From an uncultured Geobacteraceae bacterium (GTDB taxonomy: Bacteria; Desulfobacterota; Desulfuromonadia; Geobacterales; Pseudopelobacteraceae), in NCBI GenBank assembly GCA_903879825.1, contig CAIRND010000694.1, positions 1 to 11,396 of the forward strand: a stretch of DNA of 11,396 bases, written 5' to 3'. A program made the position numbers and the translations under genes. Each line of letters opens with the position of its first letter. The first letter of the stretch is position 1. A model generated the notes under the pieces. The model was not told the origin of the DNA. It was given only the letters and a program-made list of their open reading frames with translations, and searched no databases. Shown piece by piece: positions 1 to 6,878 of this stretch.

Positions 1-2
1 CC

Positions 3-1556
3 TTTGACGAAAAGGTTTGTCCAACCGATGGTTATATCCTGGCCACCATCCTACCCAAGGCAGCAGCTGACGATCTAAATATCGGCTTCAGAATCGACAC
101 GAAACCGGAACTCTTTAAAGCGGGCGTAAGGGTCACCACTGCCGCCGGGAATCATACCGTCACCTTTAGCGCAGCAGAAAAGTGGATTCCCAAGCAGGCC
201 ATCCACACCGTCAGCGTCAGACCTAATGAGACAGAACCGGTCCGTGCTGACTATGCCTGCAAAGCCGATACAAAACCATGTGCCAAGTTTCCAAATATCC
301 TTATGAAGAGGAACGAAGCGCTTGACTGTAACTTTGACGAAAAGGTTTGTCCAACCGATGGCTACATCCTGGCCACCATTCTGCCAAAAGCAGCAGCTGA
401 TGATCTGAATATCGGCTTCAGAATCGACACGAAAACGGAACTGAACAAAGCCGGCGTGCGGGCCACCACTGCCGCCGGCAAACATACAGTCACCTTTAGC
501 GCAGATGATAAATGGCTGCCCAAACAGGCAATCCACACGGTGAGTGTCAGACCGAATGAAACCGAGCCAGTCTTGGCCGAGTATGCTTGCAAGCCCGAAA
601 CTAAAGCATGCACCAAGTATCCGAACATCCTGATGAAACGTACTGAAGTAACCAACTGCTTATTTGATGAGAGCGTTTGTATCGGCGGCGAAGTAATGAC
701 CGTGATACTGCCGGCTGAGGTTGTCAAGGCGGGAGCACAGTGGAAACTTGACGGCGGTAGCACCTGGCTGAACGATGGTGGCCGCGTAACGACTACTGTT
801 GGTAAACATTCCGTTTCGTTCAAAGACGTTTCCGGCTGGAACTCACCTTCGATTCAAAACATCGAGGTAAAAAACAATGCAACGACTTCTGTTCAGGGCC
901 GTTATGAGAAAAAACAGGGTAAAGTAAAAGTCATTGTCCAGCCAGCGGCATGTAGCGCAGATGGTCTCAAATGGAAACTCGGCAACGGGTCGCTCCATAC
1001 CAGTGGAGATATAGAGACTCTGGATGTCGGCTCATACATTCTAGATTTCAGCGGTACGAAGTTATTTAGCAAACCGTCATCACGTTCAGTTCAGGTCAGT
1101 GCCGACAAAACAGAGACCGTCACCGTTGACTGTAATGCCTGCATTTCGGATGAACAATACTGTGAAAACGATTGTGAAAAGACTGTTCCCCGCACGCCAA
1201 AAAATTCATGCAATCTGGATTACTCCGTATGCAAAGACTCAACTGCGCCAAGCATGACGCTTGAGGTAACACCAAAGGTTATAAAAATTGGTGGCGAAAT
1301 CCTCATTACCGTAAAAGCCAAAGATAACGCTGAATTACGGGGAGTGAATGTTGGTGCCAGCTTTAACGGCGGCGCACAGTACAGCATTGTAAACTCAAAC
1401 ATTGGTGCTTGTGTTGGCGAGATTGATCACGATGAAGAGCATACTCTGCCAAAGAGCAAAGTAAACAAAGCCGGTGAGCTTGTTATCAAAGCATATGTAA
1501 CCGATTCTTCCGGAAATGTGACAACGAGAAGCACAACCGTAACGGTCAAGGAATAA
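3..1556 (+). CDS. Giant exported repeat protein, upstream paralogue (5'-truncated by window edge)
   Basis: The frame is open from base 3 to a TAA at 1554-1556, so the N-terminus lies outside the window; the first internal ATG at 303 is in mid-repeat and is not a start. Visible parts are the tail of one repeat, two full 110/109-residue repeats (30-359, 360-686), two divergent PEGA-like units (from 687), a C-terminal four-cysteine module (1140-1232) and an Ig-like end. Both full repeats and the C-terminal module carry C-x6-C-x15-C-x6-C. The last 287 or so residues are about 92% identical, by my count, to the end of the gene at 1637-5602, with one extra Ser and one extra terminal Glu. By that homology it should be exported and begin with a signal peptide and Ig-like domains. 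It lies 80 bp upstream of its paralogue with no terminator visible between them, so cotranscription is plausible. Function unknown; a structural surface role is inferred from the architecture. Confidence 0.9.
   Translation, partial: FDEKVCPTDGYILATILPKAAADDLNIGFRIDTKPELFKAGVRVTTAAGNHTVTFSAAEKWIPKQAIHTVSVRPNETEPVRADYACKADTKPCAKFPNILMKRNEALDCNFDEKVCPTDGYILATILPKAAADDLNIGFRIDTKTELNKAGVRATTAAGKHTVTFSADDKWLPKQAIHTVSVRPNETEPVLAEYACKPETKACTKYPNILMKRTEVTNCLFDESVCIGGEVMTVILPAEVVKAGAQWKLDGGSTWLNDGGRVTTTVGKHSVSFKDVSGWNSPSIQNIEVKNNATTSVQGRYEKKQGKVKVIVQPAACSADGLKWKLGNGSLHTSGDIETLDVGSYILDFSGTKLFSKPSSRSVQVSADKTETVTVDCNACISDEQYCENDCEKTVPRTPKNSCNLDYSVCKDSTAPSMTLEVTPKVIKIGGEILITVKAKDNAELRGVNVGASFNGGAQYSIVNSNIGACVGEIDHDEEHTLPKSKVNKAGELVIKAYVTDSSGNVTTRSTTVTVKE
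30..686 (+). repeat. Two tandem 330/327-bp coding repeats in the upstream paralogue
   Basis: Units run 30-359 and 360-686, each from the codon for Gly in GYILATILPK. The bases before 30 are the end of a further unit, and 3-29 recur almost exactly at 333-359. Each unit encodes a beta-sandwich of about 75 residues followed by C-x6-C-x15-C-x6-C; the first Cys codon of the first unit is at 258. The second unit resembles the last unit of the downstream gene (4412-4738) in its KYPNI and ESVCIG end, so both genes finish their arrays with the same transitional unit. Confidence 0.92.
687..1556 (+). repeat. Duplicated 3' block, upstream copy
   Basis: This block, from the GEVMTVILP codons to the stop, aligns almost end to end with 4739-5602. 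Only two in-frame indels are visible: an extra Ser codon in GGSTWL and an extra Glu codon before the stop. By my count about 22-24 of 287 or so residues differ, including the neighbouring triplet SPSI versus TPLL. It encodes two divergent PEGA-like units, a Cys4 module and an Ig-like end. Confidence 0.93.
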
Positions 1557-1636
1557 CGATATATCCCGGTGGTGTCTAAAGAATAACATGGTGAGTTGAA
1601 TTACTATTACGTCGAAAAAAGTCCAAGGGGGCAGGC

Positions 1637-4600
1637 ATGAGAAATAGTAAAATCCCGTTTAAAATAATACTGGTTTTGTTAAGCGTTCTAATGTTTTTAC
1701 CGTCAGCATTATTTGCTGCTACATACTCGTTTAGCGGTGTGGTGCATGAAAATAGCGCATCAGGTCCCGGTATTTCCGGGGCAACGGTATCTGTACAGGG
1801 GAAAAGCGCGACCACCAATGTTTACGGCCAGTTTATTATTTCCGACTTGTCGAGAGGAAATACATACATATCGATCTCAAAGCCTGGTTACACACCATTT
1901 AGCAAGAATCCGCACACTATCGATGGCAACCTTCCAAACATTAACTTCTTCCTTGTGAAGATTAACACAACCCCGGTATCAGCTCCCAACGTAACATCCG
2001 CAAATTCAAATCCGGCTGGTAAGCTGGACAATGAAAAGTATGGTAATAAACGTGAGAAGGGTCCCGGCGAACAGCGTCCAGCTCCTGTGCCAAATATCAC
2101 TTACGTAAGTACTAATCCGGCCAGCATTACCGCCGGCCAATCCGCCACATTCAGTGCGACCACCGACCGTGTTGCAAGCAAGGTTATTTTGCGTTTTACC
2201 GATGCGGGAGTGGACGTTGCAATGAACGGCAACGGTACCAACTGGAGCGTCACTCCAGCACTCAACACAGCAGGCAACCGTCCTTTCATCGTAACCGCCT
2301 ACGACGCACAGAACAAGGCAGGCACCACAAAAAGTGGCGCTATCCAAGTAACTGTGCCGGAGCGAAAAAAAGAGTCCGGTGGAAAGCAGGACAATGATAA
2401 GTCCGGTAAAAAGCGAGAGAGAAGTTCTTCCGAACCACCAACAGTCAAGATCAGCGCTACGCCCGTTATGCTCGCTAAAAAAGGAGATAAGGTCATCATC
2501 AGAGCAGAAGCCGATGACGACAAGGCCTTGAAGCAAATCGATGTCACCTGTCAATACAATAATGGCCCAAAACGCCAGCTTGATTCGGATACGGTAAAGC
2601 GCCCCGGATCTACCCATGCTGCAGTTGAGTTTGATTACAAAACAGTTGATGCCGGTGTGCTCAATCTCTGTGCCACAGCGATCGATGTTTCCGGTAACAT
2701 TTCTAAGGAAGCTTGTACAATTGTTACGATAGCTAAAAGCGAACCACGCATCACTAATGGTTTCATCCTGGCAACCATTCAACCAAAAGTTGCAGCAGAT
2801 AATGCCGGAGTTGGCTTTAAGATCGATACAAAGGCCGACGTAAATAAGGCTGGCGTAAAAACATCCACCACAACCGGTAACCACAGCGTAACCTTCACCG
2901 CTGCAGATAATTGGCTGCCCAAGCAGGCGGTTCATACGGTCAGCGTCAGACCAAATGAGACAGAGCCGGTTCTGGCTGAGTACGTATGCAAGAGCGATAC
3001 GAAGCCGTGCGAGAAGTCACCAAGAATCCTGATGAAGCGTAGTGAGGCACTCGGCTGTAATTTTGATGTCAAGGTCTGCCCAAGTAGTGGTGGTTTTATT
3101 CTGGCAACCATTCAACCAAAAGCTGTGGCAGATGTTGCCGCCGTAGGCTTCAAGATCGACACAAAGCCTGATCTTAACAAAGCTGGCATAAAAGTACCCA
3201 CCACTACCGGTAACCACACCGTAACCTTCACCTCCGTGGATAACTGGCTGCCCAAGCAGGCGGTTCATACGGTCAGCGTCAGACCGAATGAAACAGAGCC
3301 GGTTCTGGCTGAGTACGTTTGCAAGTCCGATACGAAACCGTGCGAGAAGTCACCAAGAATCCTGATGAAGCGTAGTGAGGCACTCGGCTGTAATTTTGAT
3401 GTCAAGGTCTGCCCAAGTGGTGGTTTTATTCTGGCAACCATTCAACCAAAGGCTGCGGCGGATACTGCTTCCATCGGCTTCAAGATCGACACAAAGCCTG
3501 AACTTAACAAAGCTGGCATAAAAGCTCCCACCACTATCGGTAACCACACCGTAACCTTCACCTCCGTGGATAACTGGCTGCCCAAGCAAGCAATTCATAC
3601 GGTCAGCGTCAGACTAAACGAGACAGAGCCTGTTCTGGCTGAGTACGTCTGCAAATCAGATACGAAACCATGCGAGAAGTCACCGAAAATCCTGATGAAG
3701 CGTAGTGATGCACTTGGCTGTAATTTTGATGCCAAGATTTGCCCGACTGATGGTTTCATCCTGGCGACCATTCAGCCAAAGGCTGCGGCTGATGTTGCTG
3801 CCATCGGCTTCAATATAGACACAAAAACCGACGTAAATAAGTCTGGCGTAAAAACGTCCACCACGGCCGGTAACCACACAGTAACCTTCACCGCTGCAGA
3901 CAACTGGCTGCCCAAGCAGGCGATTCACACGGTCAGCGTCAGACCAAATGAGACAGAGCCGGTTCTGGCTGAGTACGTCTGCAAGTCCGATACGAAACCG
4001 TGCGAGAAGACACCAAACGTCCTGATGAAGCGTAGTGATGCACTTGGCTGTAATTTTGATGTCAAGGCCTGCCCGGCTGATGGTTTCATCCTGGCGACTA
4101 TTCAGCCAAAGGCTGCGGCTGATAACGCCGCTGTTGGTTTCAGAATCGACACCAAGCCTGAATTTAACAAGTCTGGCGTAAGGACGATCACCGCAGCAGG
4201 CAACCACACAGTAACCTTCAACTCCTTAGATAATTGGCTGCCCAAGCAAGCGGTTTACACGGTCAGCGTCAGACCGAATGAGACCGTGCCTGTTCTGGCT
4301 GAATACGTCTGCAAGTCCGATACGAAACCGTGCGAGAAGACACCAAACATCCTGATGAAGCGTAGTGATGCACTTGGCTGTAATTTTGATGTCAAGATCT
4401 GCCCGACTGACGGATTTATCCTGGCGACCATTCAGCCAAAGGCTGCGGCTGATAATGCCGCCATTGGTTTCAAAATCGACACCAAGCCTGAATTTATCAA
4501 AGCTGGCGTAAAATCTCCCGCCACTGCCGGTAACCACACCGTAACCTTCACATCTACAGATAACTGGCTGCCCAAACAGGCAATTCATACGGTCAGCGTC

Positions 4601-5602
4601 AGACCGAACGAAACAGAGCCTGTTCTGGCTGAGTATGCTTGCAAGTCCGATACTAAAGCATGCATCAAATATCCGAACATTCAGATGAAACGCACTGAGG
4701 CTAACAGCTGTTCATATGATGAGAGCGTTTGTATCGGCGGCGAAGTAATGACCGTGATACTGCCTGCGGAAGTTGTCAAGGCAGGAGCTCAATGGAAACT
4801 CGACGGCGGCACTTGGCTGAACGATGGTGGTCGTGTAACAACAACCGTTGGCAAACACACGGTTTCATTCAAGGACGTTTCCGGTTGGAACACGCCTTTG
4901 CTTCAGAATATCGAGGTAAAAAACAATACTACGACTTCTGTTCAGGGCCGCTATGAGAAAAAACAGGGCAAAGTAAAAGTTATCGTCCAGCCAGCGGCGT
5001 GTAGCGCAGATGGTCTCAAATGGAAACTCGGCAATGGGTCGCTCCATGTCAGTGGAGATATAGAAACGCTGGATGCAGGTGCATATACTCTTGATTTCAG
5101 CGGTACAAAGTTATTTAGCAAACCATCATCACGTTCCGTACTGGTCAGTGCCGACAAAACAGAGACGATCACGGTTGACTGTAATGCCTGCATTTCAGAT
5201 GAACAATACTGTGAAAATGATTGCGAAAAAACTGTCCCTCGCACGCCAAGAAATTCATGCAACCTGGATTATTCCGTATGCAAAGACTCAATTTCGCCAA
5301 GCATGACGCTTGAGGTCACCCCCAAAATCATCAAAGTTGGCGGTGAGATTCTCATTACCGTCAAAGGCAAAGATAACGCTGAATTACGAGGGGTGAATGT
5401 TAGTGCCAGCTTTAACGGCGGCACACAATACAACATTGTGAACTCAAACATTGGTGCGTGTGTTGGCGAAATAGATCACGACGAAGAGCACACCCTGCCT
5501 AAGAGCAAGGTAAATAAAACCGGTGAGCTTGTTATCAAAGCGTATGTAACCGATTCATCGGGAAATGTTACGACCAGAAGCGCCACCGTAACAGTCAAGT
5601 AA
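1637..5602 (+). CDS. Giant exported Ig/PEGA-like repeat protein with seven Cys4 modules (1321 aa)
   Basis: The start is fixed by AAGGGGG (1625-1631) five bases before the ATG and by a signal peptide, residues 1-27, with probable cleavage after SALFA. Domains in order: carboxypeptidase-regulatory-like beta-sandwich (about 30-95, with GATV and the YGQF turn); charged linker (129-150); Ig-like domain (about 150-238); a related charged linker (240-264); second Ig-like domain (267-365); six tandem units (375-1034); two divergent units of the same fold (1035-1110 and from 1111); Cys4 module (C1185, C1192, C1208, C1215); Ig-like C-terminus. Cysteines of the six units begin at 451, 562, 672, 782, 892 and 1002, each set spaced C-x6-C-x15-C-x6-C. 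No enzyme motif, LPXTG, autotransporter barrel or CxxCH haem site is seen. It ends in tandem TAA stops. It is the neighbour and close paralogue of the gene at 3-1556. A periplasmic or surface structural or adhesive role is inferred; the exact function is unknown. Confidence 0.95.
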   Translation: MRNSKIPFKIILVLLSVLMFLPSALFAATYSFSGVVHENSASGPGISGATVSVQGKSATTNVYGQFIISDLSRGNTYISISKPGYTPFSKNPHTIDGNLPNINFFLVKINTTPVSAPNVTSANSNPAGKLDNEKYGNKREKGPGEQRPAPVPNITYVSTNPASITAGQSATFSATTDRVASKVILRFTDAGVDVAMNGNGTNWSVTPALNTAGNRPFIVTAYDAQNKAGTTKSGAIQVTVPERKKESGGKQDNDKSGKKRERSSSEPPTVKISATPVMLAKKGDKVIIRAEADDDKALKQIDVTCQYNNGPKRQLDSDTVKRPGSTHAAVEFDYKTVDAGVLNLCATAIDVSGNISKEACTIVTIAKSEPRITNGFILATIQPKVAADNAGVGFKIDTKADVNKAGVKTSTTTGNHSVTFTAADNWLPKQAVHTVSVRPNETEPVLAEYVCKSDTKPCEKSPRILMKRSEALGCNFDVKVCPSSGGFILATIQPKAVADVAAVGFKIDTKPDLNKAGIKVPTTTGNHTVTFTSVDNWLPKQAVHTVSVRPNETEPVLAEYVCKSDTKPCEKSPRILMKRSEALGCNFDVKVCPSGGFILATIQPKAAADTASIGFKIDTKPELNKAGIKAPTTIGNHTVTFTSVDNWLPKQAIHTVSVRLNETEPVLAEYVCKSDTKPCEKSPKILMKRSDALGCNFDAKICPTDGFILATIQPKAAADVAAIGFNIDTKTDVNKSGVKTSTTAGNHTVTFTAADNWLPKQAIHTVSVRPNETEPVLAEYVCKSDTKPCEKTPNVLMKRSDALGCNFDVKACPADGFILATIQPKAAADNAAVGFRIDTKPEFNKSGVRTITAAGNHTVTFNSLDNWLPKQAVYTVSVRPNETVPVLAEYVCKSDTKPCEKTPNILMKRSDALGCNFDVKICPTDGFILATIQPKAAADNAAIGFKIDTKPEFIKAGVKSPATAGNHTVTFTSTDNWLPKQAIHTVSVRPNETEPVLAEYACKSDTKACIKYPNIQMKRTEANSCSYDESVCIGGEVMTVILPAEVVKAGAQWKLDGGTWLNDGGRVTTTVGKHTVSFKDVSGWNTPLLQNIEVKNNTTTSVQGRYEKKQGKVKVIVQPAACSADGLKWKLGNGSLHVSGDIETLDAGAYTLDFSGTKLFSKPSSRSVLVSADKTETITVDCNACISDEQYCENDCEKTVPRTPRNSCNLDYSVCKDSISPSMTLEVTPKIIKVGGEILITVKGKDNAELRGVNVSASFNGGTQYNIVNSNIGACVGEIDHDEEHTLPKSKVNKTGELVIKAYVTDSSGNVTTRSATVTVK
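2759..4738 (+). repeat. Six tandem coding repeats of about 330 bp
   Basis: Unit starts, each at the Gly codon of GFILATIQPK, are 2759, 3092, 3422, 3752, 4082 and 4412; lengths are 333, 330, 330, 330, 330 and 327 bp. The extra three bases in the first unit come from AGTAGTGG where the second has AGTGG. Units are highly similar at the DNA level: for example 3005-3085 and 3338-3418 are identical over 81 bases by direct reading. Similarity is greatest from the WLPKQA codons through the four Cys codons, and lower around the loops before and after NHTVTF. This suggests recent amplification or continuing gene conversion. Confidence 0.96.
4739..5602 (+). repeat. Duplicated 3' block, downstream copy
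   Basis: This is the second copy of the block at 687-1556, lying 4046-4052 bp downstream of it. It encodes units starting at residues 1035 and 1111, then the Cys4 module (codons 5189-5281) and the C-terminal Ig-like domain. The constant offset indicates tandem duplication of a gene-sized unit of about 4 kb. Confidence 0.93.
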
Positions 5603-5608
5603 TAACGG

Positions 5609-5643
5609 ACATGCCGGTGTTATTAAAACTGACACCGGCATGT
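5609..5643. terminator. Perfect 12-bp hairpin after the giant gene; candidate terminator or attenuator
   Basis: ACATGCCGGTGT (5609-5620) and ACACCGGCATGT (5632-5643) are exact inverted repeats with an 11-base loop, starting seven bases after the TAA at 5600-5602. The downstream tract is only TTTC followed by AACATT, so it is a weak intrinsic terminator. It may instead reduce read-through, protect a 3' end or serve as an operator, because its loop and right arm overlap the -35 element of the next gene's promoter. Confidence 0.5.
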
Positions 5644-5657
5644 TTCAACATTATAAC
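5629..5657 (+). promoter_or_regulatory. Candidate sigma70 promoter of the Ig/Pro-Gln gene
   Basis: CTGACA (5629-5634) and TATAAC (5652-5657) each match the sigma70 consensus at five of six bases and are separated by exactly 17 bases. Transcription would begin near 5664, leaving a leader of about 16 bases before the ATG at 5680. The -35 element lies within the hairpin at 5609-5643, which could couple termination or protein binding to promoter use. Confidence 0.55.
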
Positions 5658-5668
5658 AATGTACGTAT

Positions 5669-5674
5669 GGAGAG
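5669..5674 (+). promoter_or_regulatory. Ribosome binding site that decides the 5680 start
   Basis: GGAGAG lies about six bases before the ATG at 5680. The alternative upstream ATG at 5611 has no such sequence and would add 23 residues ahead of the signal peptide. Confidence 0.7.
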
Positions 5675-5679
5675 TTTAC

Positions 5680-6789
5680 ATGAATATGCGGCATATCAGG
5701 ATATTGAGTTCAGCACTGTTATTACTGGTTACAACAGTAATTTGTGCTTCTGCAGCAGGGAAACCTGAAGTTACCCATCAATCCATCCAGTATATCGATC
5801 GTGCATTAAGCGTTAATATTCAATGGCAATCAGAAAATCCTGTAACAAAAGTGCGGATAACGGCCGGTACTGGACAGAAGGATATCGCCATTGATGAGTA
5901 CGATAATCGCCGCAATCCTTATGGTTATTCCGGAGAGACCTCTGTCGTTGTTCCGGTAGATCCGACACTGTACTCAGACAGTATCCCTTACCAAATCCAA
6001 CTTGAAGACGATCTGCGTCTGCGGAGCGAACTGTACACCGGCCAGACAAAACTTCCCACAGCGTCTCTTCCAGCGCTGGCGGTTCAACCGGGAATACCAG
6101 GAATGCCGATCATGCCCAACAGATCTAACGATGATAACTGGGGCAAAGACAGTATCCGGGCTGGCAAAGGTGAGATGAGAGCTCAGGATGGCAAACCAAG
6201 TGATGTAGTCGATATGATGTTGAAAGTGGTTGATCGGTTTGACACCCCTCCCACACTTGAACCAATTATTGTAAATGTGCTTGGGCCAGAAAACGTATCA
6301 TTTACTTCACGCGCAAATGACGATAAAGGTCTGAAAGAGATCGCTTTCCGAGTGTATGACGGCGTCGGCAACAAAGTCGGCGAGCAAATACTTACCAACC
6401 TTGGCAAGAAATGGGAGGGATCGACTCAGCCAATAGCAATAACTATCGGAGGTTCATTGCGTGTGGTTGCCCAAGCGATAGATACGGCAGGAAATACGTC
6501 CAAAGAGGTGATTGCGCTGTTTGTAATGAAAGGTCAGGCAGGTGGAAGTCCGACCATCCAGGAGCAACCTGTAGTAATACCGCCAATACCTGTGCAGCAA
6601 CCTCAGGTAGCGGCACCGCAACAGGCCCAACCTGTGCTCCAAGACCAACAGCAACCTCCGGTGCAACAACCCCAGGATGCGGCACCGCAACAGGCCCCAC
6701 CTGTGGCCCAAGACCAGCAGCAACCTCCGGTGCAACAGATACCACCAGCACAACCTGCAACAGAGGGGCAGCCCATTCCCGGACTGTAG
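5680..6789 (+). CDS. Exported Ig-like protein with Pro/Gln-rich C-terminal tail (369 aa)
   Basis: I place the start at 5680 rather than the in-frame ATG at 5611. The later ATG follows GGAGAG (5669-5674) and gives a clean signal peptide (basic MRHIR, hydrophobic LLLLV core, ASA cleavage near residue 25), whereas the ATG at 5611 lies inside a hairpin stem upstream of a good promoter. Residues about 27-130 look like a beta-rich domain. Residues about 189-283 form an Ig-like domain whose DDKGLKEI and AIDTAGNTSKE segments match DDKALKQI and AIDVSGNISKE in the second Ig domain of the preceding giant protein. Residues about 290-369 are low-complexity Pro/Gln/Ala, including two 23-residue direct repeats. 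Such tails are usually disordered and may span the periplasm or bind partners. The shared Ig domain and position suggest it works with the giant repeat proteins. No known family recognised beyond the Ig-like fold. Confidence 0.88.
   Translation: MNMRHIRILSSALLLLVTTVICASAAGKPEVTHQSIQYIDRALSVNIQWQSENPVTKVRITAGTGQKDIAIDEYDNRRNPYGYSGETSVVVPVDPTLYSDSIPYQIQLEDDLRLRSELYTGQTKLPTASLPALAVQPGIPGMPIMPNRSNDDNWGKDSIRAGKGEMRAQDGKPSDVVDMMLKVVDRFDTPPTLEPIIVNVLGPENVSFTSRANDDKGLKEIAFRVYDGVGNKVGEQILTNLGKKWEGSTQPIAITIGGSLRVVAQAIDTAGNTSKEVIALFVMKGQAGGSPTIQEQPVVIPPIPVQQPQVAAPQQAQPVLQDQQQPPVQQPQDAAPQQAPPVAQDQQQPPVQQIPPAQPATEGQPIPGL
6592..6729 (+). repeat. Two 69-bp direct repeats encoding Pro/Gln-rich 23-mers
   Basis: Unit 1 is 6592-6660 and unit 2 is 6661-6729. 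Both encode VQQPQ, AAPQQA and QDQQQPP in the same order, with a few substitutions. A third unit begins at 6730 (VQQ) and then diverges. The repeats keep the reading frame, so copy-number change would lengthen or shorten the tail by 23 residues. Confidence 0.9.
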
Positions 6790-6818
6790 AATATGACACT
6801 TTGGTGTGCTCACGGTTT

Positions 6819-6847
6819 TTTACTCGAAATTAGACAGAGTGTATATT
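6819..6847 (+). promoter_or_regulatory. Candidate sigma70 promoter of the lipoprotein gene
   Basis: TTTACT (6819-6824; four of six consensus matches) and TATATT (6842-6847; five of six) are separated by 17 bases, in the 89-bp gap before the lipoprotein gene. The surrounding DNA is AT-rich. The start site would fall near 6854, about 25 bases before the ATG at 6879. Confidence 0.4.
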
Positions 6848-6878
6848 TTTTGTTGTATGTAAATTCAAAGGAGATTCC

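Noticed and set aside
1557..1636. Promoter or terminator between the two giant genes
   Set aside because: No stable inverted repeat and no properly spaced -35/-10 pair is visible; only the ribosome binding site at 1625-1631 is supported.
2006..2935. 309-codon open frame on the minus strand inside the giant gene
   Set aside because: It is antisense to a clearly coding, domain-rich frame. It has no ribosome binding site context or family resemblance. Similar minus-strand frames recur in each repeat simply because the repeats recur.
2759..4738. Regular direct repeats as a possible CRISPR or satellite array
   Set aside because: The units are about 330 bp, keep one reading frame and encode a conserved domain. 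They are protein repeats.
5180..5191. CNAC resembling the start of a c-type haem site
   Set aside because: The following residue is Ile, not His. No CxxCH is seen in any of the proteins, so no cytochrome claim is made.
5611..5679. Upstream ATG extending the Ig/Pro-Gln protein by 23 residues
   Set aside because: The ATG lies in a hairpin stem upstream of the candidate promoter, lacks a ribosome binding site and would bury the signal peptide. The start at 5680 fits better.
6797..6821. Short ACAC/GTGT stem followed by TTTTTT after the Ig/Pro-Gln gene
   Set aside because: The stem is four base pairs and separated from the T run by several bases, which is too weak to call a terminator.
6411..6833. 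Alternative-frame and antisense open frames over the Pro/Gln tail
   Set aside because: These are shadows of low-complexity CCA/CAA-rich coding DNA, with no independent start signal.
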